A stretch of 11,865 nt of DNA from DASWNP01 sp035537095 (lineage in GTDB: Bacteria; Acidobacteriota; Blastocatellia; Pyrinomonadales; Pyrinomonadaceae). Below, piece by piece: positions 6,588-11,865 of the stretch. Numbering within the stretch: position 1 is the stretch's first letter; each line of letters begins with the position of its first letter. The stretch spans positions 1-11,865 of the forward strand of contig DATLMV010000035.1 in the NCBI GenBank assembly GCA_035537095.1. The letters run 5' to 3'. The notes beneath the pieces were generated by a model, which made no database searches, had not been told where the DNA came from, and worked only from the letters and a program-made list of their open reading frames with translations. Position numbers and translations under genes: made by a program.

Positions 6588-7244
6588 TTAAGGAACGCGG
6601 TCGGCTGTCTCCGGCGTGTTGATAAATTCTTCGCCCTTCGGACGCGGGCGGGGAACGACAACCACCTTCGTCTTCGGTTCGGGCGGTTTTTCGGGCGGGC
6701 GAAGTGCGCCGCGCGCCGTGCTGTAGGCGATGGTCGCGCCGCCGCCGCGCGTGCCGCTCTTGAGACGCACGAGGCGCGCGCTGTTCCAGTCGCGCGTCAC
6801 GGTCAGAGCATAACGCCCGCGCTCGCCGGGCGCGAGGTTCTGCGGTTCGACCTGCACGGAGCGCGTCTCCTGTGCGCCGTCTTTGCGTCGCTTCAACTCG
6901 ATTTCGACTGAGAGTTCCTCCAAGTTCGTGCCCGAAACGTTCTCCACCGTGCCGCCGACGACCGCGCGCGAACCCTTGAGCATCGCCTCGTCCTCGTAAA
7001 CCTGCGCTTCCGCCGCCGGGGTCGCCGACGGCGTAGCCTGTGCGCCCGCCTGCGGCTTCTGCTCCTCCTTCACACGAACGTCGCTTGGACTTCCGCCGCA
7101 CCCCTGTAGCCCTCCGGCCAGAAGGCACGCGAGCAGGGAGACTTTTAGCGCACCGGAAAAGTTGAGATGACTGGAAAAGTTGAAATAACTGGCGTGCGTG
7201 CCGAAAGTTCTCCAAACGCGCGCCACGATAAGACGTTTCCACAT
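6588..7244 (-). CDS. Putative lipoprotein with FxLYD-like beta domain
   Basis: The 218-residue protein has a hydrophobic segment ending in a likely lipobox, LLAGGLQGC, with the lipid-bearing Cys at residue 49 and then GGS. A low-complexity linker rich in Ala, Pro, Thr and Gln follows (about 55-82). Residues about 92-160 read VVGGTVENVSGTNLEELSVE and, later, LAPGERGRYALTV. That pattern, a beta strand with G-x-V-x-N followed by a LAPGE turn, is typical of FxLYD-like domains of bacterial envelope proteins. The tail is rich in Pro, Lys and Arg. The ATG at 7244 is the only good start, but it puts some 30 residues before the hydrophobic core, longer than a usual lipoprotein leader, and an 18-base tandem duplication accounts for six of them. 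Function is unknown. Confidence 0.8.
   Translation of the reverse strand: MWKRLIVARVWRTFGTHASYFNFSSHLNFSGALKVSLLACLLAGGLQGCGGSPSDVRVKEEQKPQAGAQATPSATPAAEAQVYEDEAMLKGSRAVVGGTVENVSGTNLEELSVEIELKRRKDGAQETRSVQVEPQNLAPGERGRYALTVTRDWNSARLVRLKSGTRGGGATIAYSTARGALRPPEKPPEPKTKVVVVPRPRPKGEEFINTPETADRVP
7155..7190 (-). repeat. Two tandem copies of an 18-bp unit within the lipoprotein leader
   Basis: GGAAAAGTTGAGATGACT (7155-7172) is followed directly by GGAAAAGTTGAAATAACT (7173-7190), 16 of 18 bases alike on the plus strand. Read on the coding minus strand the units give SYFNFS then SHLNFS. The duplication keeps the frame and lies just before the hydrophobic part of the signal sequence. Confidence 0.85.
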
Positions 7245-7273
7245 GCCCTTGCTGCTCTTTTTCGGGTTGAATT

Positions 7274-7280
7274 ATTTTAT
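7274..7280 (-). promoter_or_regulatory. Possible -10 region before the lipoprotein gene
   Basis: On the minus strand this reads ATAAAAT, containing TAAAAT (5 of 6 to TATAAT), about 30 bases before the ATG at 7244. It is the only AT-rich spot in the gap. No good -35 hexamer is seen at the right distance. Confidence 0.25.
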
Positions 7281-7296
7281 CAGGTGGGAGACGCTA

Positions 7297-7318
7297 AAGG
7301 GCTGAACGTTCAGCCCTT
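7297..7318. repeat. Perfect 22-bp palindrome in the gap before the lipoprotein gene
   Basis: AAGGGCTGAAC is followed directly by its exact reverse complement, GTTCAGCCCTT. It lies 36 bases after the stop of the secreted protein gene (7354) and 53 bases before the lipoprotein ATG (7244). On the minus strand the right arm is followed by only one more T, so it is at best a weak intrinsic terminator. It could also be a dyad operator or one copy of a scattered palindromic repeat. No second copy was noticed in this window. Confidence 0.7.
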
Positions 7319-7353
7319 ACGCGATAACAAAAGATGCTTTTTTCCGGTCGTCC

Positions 7354-7998
7354 CTACTGCTGCTGCGGCTCCCGGCCCGGCGGGGCTGCGCCCGTCACCC
7401 GCTCAATCAGCGCGCTCAAAAATTCCTCTTCAGCGATGCCCGTGCTGCGCAGCGTCAGCCATTCCGTGCCGGTGATGGCTTCGGCGCGGCCCTCGATGCG
7501 CGCATTCACCGAGACGTTGGTGCTGATGCCGTCAATCGGTTGAATCTCGACGGTGAGCGTGTAGCGTCCGCGCGTCCAGCCGCGTCCGGTCGTCTCGGTC
7601 ACTTCGGCGTAGCGGCTCAACTCGGAGGCGGCGACGACCGCCCCGCGAATAAACGTGTAGGGCTGGCTGATAAGCACGCCCTCTGAGGGTTTCGACGCCG
7701 ACTCGTCGAGAATCAACTTGCGCTCGCTCATCAGTTCGCGCACGGTCTGGATAATGGCGTCGCGGCGCGCGGAGAGACGGTAGGGGTTCGGAATCGGCGC
7801 GGGCGCAATCGTGCGTCCGCGTCCGAAATCCATCCCGCGACCCGCGCCCGTGTCCAACTTGCCGCCGTTGACGGCGGGCGCGCGATTGGTGCTGTTATCG
7901 CGGATCCGGTCGTTCTGCTGGTCAACACCCTTCTCCTGCGCCTGCACCGCGACGCTCGTCGCTATCAGCAAGATAAAGAGAGCGAAAACTTTTTTCAT
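7354..7998 (-). CDS. Secreted protein of unknown function
   Basis: I do not recognise the family. The 214-residue protein begins with a standard signal peptide (KKVFALFILLIATSVAVQAQ, cleavage after AQA) and so should be periplasmic or outside the cell. After a polar, Gly/Arg-rich stretch (residues about 25-65) the rest looks like a small folded domain. It has a helix (SARRDAIIQTVRELMSERK), then beta strands (SQPYTFIRGAVVAASELSRY, TRGRYTLTVEIQPID) and a C-terminal helix (EEEFLSALIERVTG). The end is PPGREPQQQ. The ATG at 7998 has AGAAGGGG about nine bases upstream, which decides the start; upstream in-frame codons would bury the signal peptide. A candidate promoter lies about 75-100 bases upstream. 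No catalytic motif is visible. Confidence 0.82.
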   Translation of the reverse strand: MKKVFALFILLIATSVAVQAQEKGVDQQNDRIRDNSTNRAPAVNGGKLDTGAGRGMDFGRGRTIAPAPIPNPYRLSARRDAIIQTVRELMSERKLILDESASKPSEGVLISQPYTFIRGAVVAASELSRYAEVTETTGRGWTRGRYTLTVEIQPIDGISTNVSVNARIEGRAEAITGTEWLTLRSTGIAEEEFLSALIERVTGAAPPGREPQQQ

Positions 7999-8328
7999 CG
8001 TCGAAACCCCTTCTGCCACTTCTGCACGGACATCTTTGAGCGAAACATTTTTCTGCGGGAGACACGTGCGAGAATAAATCAACCCGCAGACGAATACAAG
8101 AAGGTATTGAATCGGCGGGCAGCCAGCGACGGCAATCAAAGCGAGCCGTCAGAGGCGGGCGTTAAGCGTTGAAGACGGAAGGCAATTTAACTGGAAGCCA
8201 TCTCATAAATACTCTACTGCGTCTGCATCTGGAAGCCGCATCAATACTACGCGAAAATAGTGGCCGGATATTTATAAGATGGGTTCTATCTTTTTTATCG
8301 CTCACCGCTGTCTGCCCGCCGCTCAATT
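7999..8328. other. 330-base gap between mltG and the secreted protein gene
   Basis: This gap follows the mltG stop and precedes the secreted protein gene, both on the minus strand. It holds the Shine-Dalgarno and candidate promoter of the latter. The half nearer mltG (about 8180-8300) is clearly richer in A and T than the genes. CTGGAAGCC occurs twice, at 8191-8199 and 8229-8237. I see no terminator in the right direction after mltG and no small gene with a ribosome site. Confidence 0.4.
8071..8099 (-). promoter_or_regulatory. Candidate promoter of the secreted protein gene
   Basis: On the minus strand, TTGTAT (8099-8094) and TATTCT (8076-8071) are 17 bases apart, each 4 of 6 to the sigma70 consensus. 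Transcription would start near 8065, about 65 bases before the ATG at 7998. This is a motif match in a locally AT-richer stretch, and no more. Confidence 0.3.
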
Positions 8329-9396
8329 TTATTGCTGGCTGCTGCCGCGCGCATCACGCGTGCGCTCCCATTCGCGGAGGGCTTGGACGCCGCGCGCGAA
8401 GTCCGCTTCGTTGCTGTAGAAGTTGTGCGCGCCGTCGTCGCGCGATGGCTCGCGGACGTAGTAGATGTAATCGGTCGAGGCCGGATTGAGCGCGGCTTCG
8501 AGGGAGCGCGCGCCGGGCGAGGCGACGGGGCCGGGCGGCAGGCCGCGCGTGTTGCGCGTGTTGTAGGGCGATTGGAGGTCGAGATAGCTCTGGTAAATCT
8601 TGCCGTCGTTGCGCCACTTGCCCGCGAGTTTGGCGGCATAGACGACCGTCGAGTCTATCCCGAGCGGGATGCCTATTTTGAGACGGTTGTAGATGACGGA
8701 GGAGACGAGCGGGCGTTCTTCGTGCAGCTTGGCTTCGGTTTCGACGAGCGAGGCGACGGTGACGAGTTCGTGCGCCGATCTGCCTTTCAAGAGTGCGGCC
8801 TGCGCCAGTCGTTCATCCCAGACGCGCCGGAAGCGTTGCACCATCGTGGCGATCATCTTTTGCGGCGTGGTGTCGGGCGGAAAGTTGTAGGTGTCTGGAT
8901 AGAGATAGCCTTCGAGATTGCGCGCGGCGGGGTCGAGGTCGCGGATGGCGTCGGTGTCGTTGAAGAGGGCGAGGGCTTGATCCAAGTTTTGCAGTTTGAG
9001 TTCGGGGATGCGGAGCATGGCGGCGGCAATCTCCCAACGCGTCCAGCCCTCGATGACCGTGAAACGGCTCAGACGCTGCTCGCCCTCTTCGAGCTTGCGC
9101 AGGACGCCGAGCGGCGAGATGGGCGTCGGGAAGCGATACTCGCCCGCGCGCAGACGCGGCCCCGCGCCCGTCAGGCGGATGTAGAGACGCAAGGGCCAAG
9201 TGCTCTTGAGCACACCGGCCTGCGCGATACGGGCGAGCGTCTCGTCGGGCGAAGAGCCCGAAGGGATTTCCACGTATTGCGCCGCTTGCCGGTGCGCGAC
9301 GGGCGCGCGCAGTTCGCGGTAGAACCAGAAGGCGAAGCCCCCGGCGACGACTAACAAGAGGAGAACCAAAATAAGCAGGCCACGTATAATCTTCAT
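8329..9396 (-). CDS. mltG: Endolytic murein transglycosylase MltG
   Basis: The 355-residue protein is close to the length of E. coli MltG (340). It cuts nascent peptidoglycan strands inside the chain, producing a 1,6-anhydro end, at the outer face of the inner membrane. A single membrane helix is at about residues 5-27 (RGLLILVLLLLVVAGGFAFW). Family motifs follow in order: LRAGEYRF, FTVIEGWTRWEIA, LEGYLYPDTYNF, ASLVETEA with Glu219 matching catalytic Glu218 of E. coli, VSSVIYNRL, LQSPYNTRNTRGLPPGPVAS and, near the end, GAHNFYSN. The usual L-Q-S-D-P-T-V reads LGIDSTVVY. I chose the ATG at 9396 because it is followed at once by the membrane helix and has GAAAG upstream. A longer open frame runs back into ruvX but lacks MltG features. 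It lies 46 bases after ruvX, a common pairing. Confidence 0.95.
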   Translation of the reverse strand: MKIIRGLLILVLLLLVVAGGFAFWFYRELRAPVAHRQAAQYVEIPSGSSPDETLARIAQAGVLKSTWPLRLYIRLTGAGPRLRAGEYRFPTPISPLGVLRKLEEGEQRLSRFTVIEGWTRWEIAAAMLRIPELKLQNLDQALALFNDTDAIRDLDPAARNLEGYLYPDTYNFPPDTTPQKMIATMVQRFRRVWDERLAQAALLKGRSAHELVTVASLVETEAKLHEERPLVSSVIYNRLKIGIPLGIDSTVVYAAKLAGKWRNDGKIYQSYLDLQSPYNTRNTRGLPPGPVASPGARSLEAALNPASTDYIYYVREPSRDDGAHNFYSNEADFARGVQALREWERTRDARGSSQQ

Positions 9397-9442
9397 GAAT
9401 CTTTCAGGTGTCGCGGGAATTATCGGAAAAACTCTCTCCGGT

Positions 9443-9925
9443 CTATTCTGTCTCGAAACCCGCGCGCGCTTCGCTGCTTGAAATAAAATCGCGCAGGATG
9501 ATGGCGGCGGCTTCGCCGTCCACGCGCCGCTTGACCTCGTCGGCGTCGAGCTTGGATGCGCGCAAAGTCTCTTCGGCGGCATGAGATGTCAGGCGCTCGT
9601 CCTGCATCCGGACGGGGAGCTTGAGCGAGAGGCCGAGATTGCGTGCGATGCGCCGGGCCTCGCGCGCGGCGTCTCCCTCGCTTCCGTCGAGGCGGAGCGG
9701 CAAACCCAAGACCACCGTTTGCACGTCAAAGCTCTCACACAGTTGCGCGATGTCGCGCAGGAGTTGTTTCCAGTTGGTGCGTCGAATCGTGGGCAGGGGG
9801 CGGACGGTGATCTGCAACTCGTCGGAGACGGCGACGCCGACGCGCTTCGTGCCGAGGTCGAGCGCGAGGATGCGACCCGCCGGAGGGGGCCGCTTCGGTG
9901 GCTCGAAAGGGTCTGTGATGTCCAT
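9443..9925 (-). CDS. ruvX: Putative pre-16S rRNA nuclease / Holliday junction resolvase-like protein (RuvX, YqgF family)
   Basis: The 160-residue cytoplasmic protein has an RNase H-like fold. In E. coli, YqgF takes part in maturing the 5' end of 16S rRNA; a junction-resolving role has also been proposed for the family. Motifs are complete: ALDLGTKRVGVAVSD with Asp23, VVLGLPLRLDGSEG, MQDERLTSHAAEE, and a C-terminal VDGEAAAIILRDF holding the last acidic residue. A proline-rich stretch of about 18 residues (DPFEPPKRPPPAGR) precedes the first strand and is somewhat longer than usual. I took the ATG at 9925. A TTG at 9934 in frame would add three residues and has a purine-rich AAAAGAGA at a better distance, so it is a real alternative. 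mltG follows after 46 bases and is probably co-transcribed. Confidence 0.94.
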   Translation of the reverse strand: MDITDPFEPPKRPPPAGRILALDLGTKRVGVAVSDELQITVRPLPTIRRTNWKQLLRDIAQLCESFDVQTVVLGLPLRLDGSEGDAAREARRIARNLGLSLKLPVRMQDERLTSHAAEETLRASKLDADEVKRRVDGEAAAIILRDFISSSEARAGFETE

Positions 9926-9964
9926 TCCCGACAATCGTTTAGTCTCTTTTCCGCAGATGTTTGG

Positions 9965-9970
9965 AGTATA
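9965..9970 (-). promoter_or_regulatory. Likely -10 box of the ruvX-mltG unit
   Basis: On the minus strand this reads TATACT (5 of 6 to TATAAT), in a short AT-rich island within GC-rich DNA. It lies 39 bases before the ATG at 9925, so the leader would be about 30 bases. No -35 hexamer is seen at 16-18 bases; that region is GC-rich. Confidence 0.38.
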
Positions 9971-10006
9971 GCTTAAGCGTCCGCCGCCGCGCCACCGACG
10001 AGAGGC

Positions 10007-10035
10007 TTGCGCGGCATGGGACGCTCCTGTATCAT
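10007..10035 (+). promoter_or_regulatory. Candidate promoter of the S41/PDZ gene
   Basis: TTGCGC (10007-10012) and TATCAT (10030-10035, 5 of 6 to TATAAT) are 17 bases apart. Transcription would begin near 10042 and give an 88-base leader. It is divergent from the ruvX -10 box, with about 60 bases between the two. Confidence 0.38.
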
Positions 10036-10037
10036 CC

Positions 10038-10105
10038 CCGTTCGGGCGCGGAACGGACGCGTGCCCGCCGGTTGACTGGCCTGTGACCCACTACCTTTTG
10101 TAGTG
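10038..10105 (+). promoter_or_regulatory. Two hairpins in the leader of the S41/PDZ gene
   Basis: CCGTTC-7-GAACGG is at 10038-10056 and CACTAC-CTTTT-GTAGTG is at 10089-10105, both with perfect 6-bp arms. The second ends 24 bases before the ATG, ahead of the GAGGT ribosome site at 10119-10123. They match no riboswitch class that I recognise. Confidence 0.3.
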
Positions 10106-10129
10106 CATTGATTTAGATGAGGTAACTTA

Positions 10130-11413
10130 ATGTCGTTTCGCAGCAAATTCGCCCTAGTTGTTTTCTCTGCCTCGCTCGCGCTCTACGCGGTGGTCGGCGG
10201 CTGGATGTCCACGCGCGCCCAGCAGCAGAACGACCCCGGCGCGCAGTTACGCATTTTCGAGAGCGTCCTCCAACACATCCAGCAGGATTACGTTGACGAG
10301 CCGGACTTGAACAAGGTTCGCGCGGGCGCGCTTCGCGGTCTGGCCTACGGCCTCGACCCCTATTCGACCTATCTGACCGTCGAGCAGGTGCGCGAATATC
10401 GCTCCGGCGCGGGCAACAATCAGGCGGGCATCGGCGCGGAACTCTCGCAGGTCGCCTCCTATCTCTACGTCATCGCGCCCGTCAAACGCGGCCCCGCCGA
10501 ACAGGCCGGGGTGCAGGCGGGCGACATCATCGAATATATAGACAACAAGGCGACGCGCGACATCTCGCTCTACGACGCGCGCCAACTCCTGAACGGCACG
10601 CCCGGCACGGAAGTCAAACTCCGCATCCTGCGCGCCGGAACGCGCCCGCTCGTCTTGAGCGTGCGACGCAACACCGTGCAAACCCCTGTCGCCGAAGCGC
10701 GTATGGAAGCGGGCAAAATCGGCGTCGTGCGTATCAACAGTCTCTTCGACGGCGAAGCGGCGGACGTGAAGGCGCGCGTGCAGGAACTGGTCAAACAGGG
10801 CGCGCAGAAGTTCGTGCTCGACCTCCGGAGCGTCGCGGGCGGCACACTCGCCGAGGGCGTCAAGGTGTCGAATCTCTTCATCCGCGAAGGCGCGCTCGCG
10901 CAGACCATCGGGCGCGGCAACAAGTCGCTCAAGACTTTGAACGCCGACCCGAAGGAGTTGATTTTCGACGGCCCCGTCGTCGTCCTGATTGACAGGGGAA
11001 CGGCGGGCGCGGCGGAAGTCATCGCGGCGGCCTTCAACGAACGCAAGCGCGGCGACGTGGTCGGCGAGAAGAGTTTCGGCGCGGGCGCGGAGCAGCAACT
11101 CTTCACGCTGCGCAACGGCGACGGCCTTCTCCTGACGACCGTCAAGTGGGCCTCCTCGACGGGCAAAGCGTTCCTCGGCGCGGGCATCACGCCCTCCGTC
11201 GAAGTGAAGCGTCCCGAACTCGCCGAAGCGGTTGACCCCGACGATCTGACCGGCAACGACGACGACGCGATTGCGCGTCCCAACACTTCAAACGACAAAC
11301 GCGAGATCGCCCCCGAAGCCGCTTCGCCCAAACAGCAGCCCGAAGACACGCAACTCAAGAAGGCCCTCGAACTCCTGCGCGACAAACCGCAGGCCGAGAA
11401 GCGCGCGGCTTAA
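10130..11413 (+). CDS. PDZ-containing S41 (C-terminal processing peptidase-like) protein, probably catalytically inactive
   Basis: The 427-residue protein has an N-terminal membrane or signal segment (FALVVFSASLALYAVVGGWM). It then has the N-terminal S41 helices (VLQHIQQDYVDEP, LDPYSTYLT), a PDZ domain at about residues 98-170 (GPAEQAGVQAGDIIEYID) and the S41 core (about 190-365). Active CtpA/Prc enzymes use a Ser in G-T/S-A-S-A-S-E and a Lys 25 residues later in F-G-K-G. Here these read GTAGAAE (Gly293) and FGAG (Ala318), so both dyad residues are missing. The usual D-L-R-x-N-P-G-G is DLRSVAGG. The frame is intact with normal codon use, so it is probably not a decaying gene. A charged tail of about 60 residues ends the protein. 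It may bind envelope proteins through the PDZ domain. The ATG at 10130 follows GAGGT (10119-10123). Confidence 0.92.
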   Translation: MSFRSKFALVVFSASLALYAVVGGWMSTRAQQQNDPGAQLRIFESVLQHIQQDYVDEPDLNKVRAGALRGLAYGLDPYSTYLTVEQVREYRSGAGNNQAGIGAELSQVASYLYVIAPVKRGPAEQAGVQAGDIIEYIDNKATRDISLYDARQLLNGTPGTEVKLRILRAGTRPLVLSVRRNTVQTPVAEARMEAGKIGVVRINSLFDGEAADVKARVQELVKQGAQKFVLDLRSVAGGTLAEGVKVSNLFIREGALAQTIGRGNKSLKTLNADPKELIFDGPVVVLIDRGTAGAAEVIAAAFNERKRGDVVGEKSFGAGAEQQLFTLRNGDGLLLTTVKWASSTGKAFLGAGITPSVEVKRPELAEAVDPDDLTGNDDDAIARPNTSNDKREIAPEAASPKQQPEDTQLKKALELLRDKPQAEKRAA

Positions 11414-11437
11414 AGCTCAAGCTTCGACCCGGTAATG

Positions 11438-11476
11438 AAAGAGGCGGTTGAGATTGATTCTCAACCGCCTCTTTTT
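11438..11476 (+). terminator. Strong intrinsic terminator after the S41/PDZ gene
   Basis: GAGGCGGTTGAGA (11441-11453) pairs perfectly with TCTCAACCGCCTC (11459-11471) across a five-base TTGAT loop, and AAA/TTT extends the stem to 16 bp. Five T residues (11472-11476) follow. It begins 25 bases after the stop. Read from the other side it is followed by TTTCATT, so it may also stop transcripts of the isomerase gene arriving from the right. Confidence 0.93.
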
Positions 11477-11573
11477 ATATCTCGACACGGACGCGCATCC
11501 GTCGGAGCGTGCGGAAGCCCTCCGGAATCCTTGTCGCCCGTCATTCTGTTGATGTACAGGAAAACGAAGGGCG

Positions 11574-11589
11574 GCAGAGTTGTCTCTGC
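11574..11589 (-). repeat. Small hairpin downstream of the isomerase gene
   Basis: GCAGAG-TTGT-CTCTGC is a perfect 6-bp stem with a four-base loop, 22 bases past the isomerase stop on the minus strand. An overlapping alternative pairs GAGTTG with CAACTC. There is no T run directly after it, so a terminator role is doubtful. Confidence 0.3.
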
Positions 11590-11610
11590 AACTCACAGTT
11601 TATCTTGAAG

Positions 11611-11865
11611 TTACGGCTGCTTTTTGGAGTCCTTCTTTTCCGCGCAGGGGGCGACTACGGCGCGCGTGATGCGGATGGGATGGACGGGTTTCTCGTTGTT
11701 GACGGGCTCGCGGTTGATCCGGTCAACGATTGGCATGCCGCGCGTGACGCGGGCGAAGGCGGAGAATTTTCCGTCTAAGAAGGAGGCATCGGTGACGAGG
11801 ATAAAGAAGTTGGTGGTCGCGCTGTCGGCCTGTTCGGGGCGTGCCATCGAGACGATGCCGCGCAC
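11611..11865 (-). CDS. Cyclophilin-type peptidyl-prolyl cis-trans isomerase, C-terminal part (5' end outside window)
   Basis: The last 85 codons before the TAA at 11611-11613 are present and the frame stays open to the right edge, so the gene starts beyond the window. RGIVSMARPEQADSATTNFF matches the conserved cyclophilin segment G-x-x-S-M-A-x-(n)-S-x-x-x-Q-F-F-I. It is followed by LDGKFSAFARVTRGMPIVDR, the usual LDGKYTVFGRVVEGMDVV block. The usual Q of the S-x-x-x-Q-F-F motif is Asn here (TTNFFI). The enzyme speeds cis-trans isomerisation of X-Pro bonds. Whether this copy is exported cannot be seen, because the N-terminus is missing. The end is basic (EKKDSKKQP). It converges on the S41/PDZ gene. 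Confidence 0.9.
   Translation of the reverse strand: MRGIVSMARPEQADSATTNFFILVTDASFLDGKFSAFARVTRGMPIVDRINREPVNNEKPVHPIRITRAVVAPCAEKKDSKKQP

Noticed and set aside
6312..6911. 199-codon plus-strand frame with PVLDADGKIWFGGN
   Set aside because: It has no ribosome site and more than half of it is antisense to the lipoprotein gene. The short sensible-looking peptide is not enough to call a gene.
8191..8237. CTGGAAGCC occurring twice 38 bases apart
   Set aside because: Two copies of nine bases do not make a CRISPR or an iteron array; no third copy was seen.
8276..8296. Plus-strand hairpin AAGAT-7-ATCTT with six T residues
   Set aside because: The stem is only five AT-rich pairs and no plus-strand gene lies upstream, so it is not called a terminator.
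8332..9354. 340-codon open frame on the plus strand opposite mltG
   Set aside because: It is antisense to a clear mltG, has no ribosome site and its translation is low-complexity Arg/Val/Gly/Glu.
10247..11098. Long minus-strand frames opposite the S41/PDZ gene
   Set aside because: They are shadows of the plus-strand gene with unlikely composition and no start signals.

Overview
The window is chromosomal DNA from a GC-rich bacterium. It carries ordinary housekeeping and cell-envelope genes: I see no phage, transposon, CRISPR array, rRNA or tRNA. The best lineage clue is the gene at 4684-5652. It encodes an exported von Willebrand factor A protein of the type called the VWFA-related Acidobacterial domain family (TIGR03436-like). 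Together with several exported Gln/Ala/Arg-rich proteins of unknown function, this points to Acidobacteriota, perhaps class Blastocatellia. That placement is inference; no marker gene proves it.

Layout. Positions 1-4616 run on the plus strand. They hold the 3' end of an M20 zinc carboxypeptidase, a GNAT N-acetyltransferase, an exported gamma-glutamyltransferase with its own sigma70-like promoter, and an exported M24B Xaa-Pro aminopeptidase. Positions 4684-9925 run on the minus strand. In transcription order these are: ruvX and mltG (9925 to 8329); a secreted protein of unknown function (7998 to 7354); a lipoprotein with an FxLYD-like beta domain (7244 to 6588); and a two-gene unit in which a secreted coiled-coil protein overlaps the VWA protein by four bases (6182 to 4684). 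From 10130 to 11413 a plus-strand gene, divergent from ruvX, encodes a PDZ/S41 (CtpA-like) protein and ends in a strong intrinsic terminator. At the right edge is the minus-strand 3' end of a cyclophilin-type peptidyl-prolyl isomerase.

How the genes fit together. Three of the four leftmost genes are peptide-degrading enzymes: M20 carboxypeptidase, gamma-glutamyltransferase and aminopeptidase P. The last two carry signal peptides, which suggests periplasmic breakdown of glutathione-like and proline-containing peptides. RuvX and MltG are often neighbours in bacteria and need no special explanation. The remaining genes are envelope or periplasmic proteins.

The most notable observation is that the S41 protein has lost both members of the Ser-Lys catalytic dyad (Gly293 and Ala318 at the expected positions), so it is probably a pseudoprotease. 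Other points are a perfect 22-bp palindrome at 7297-7318, an in-frame 18-bp tandem duplication in front of the lipoprotein signal sequence, a cluster of hairpins before the aminopeptidase gene, and a 330-bp gap with no recognisable content. I found no convincing new multi-gene system.
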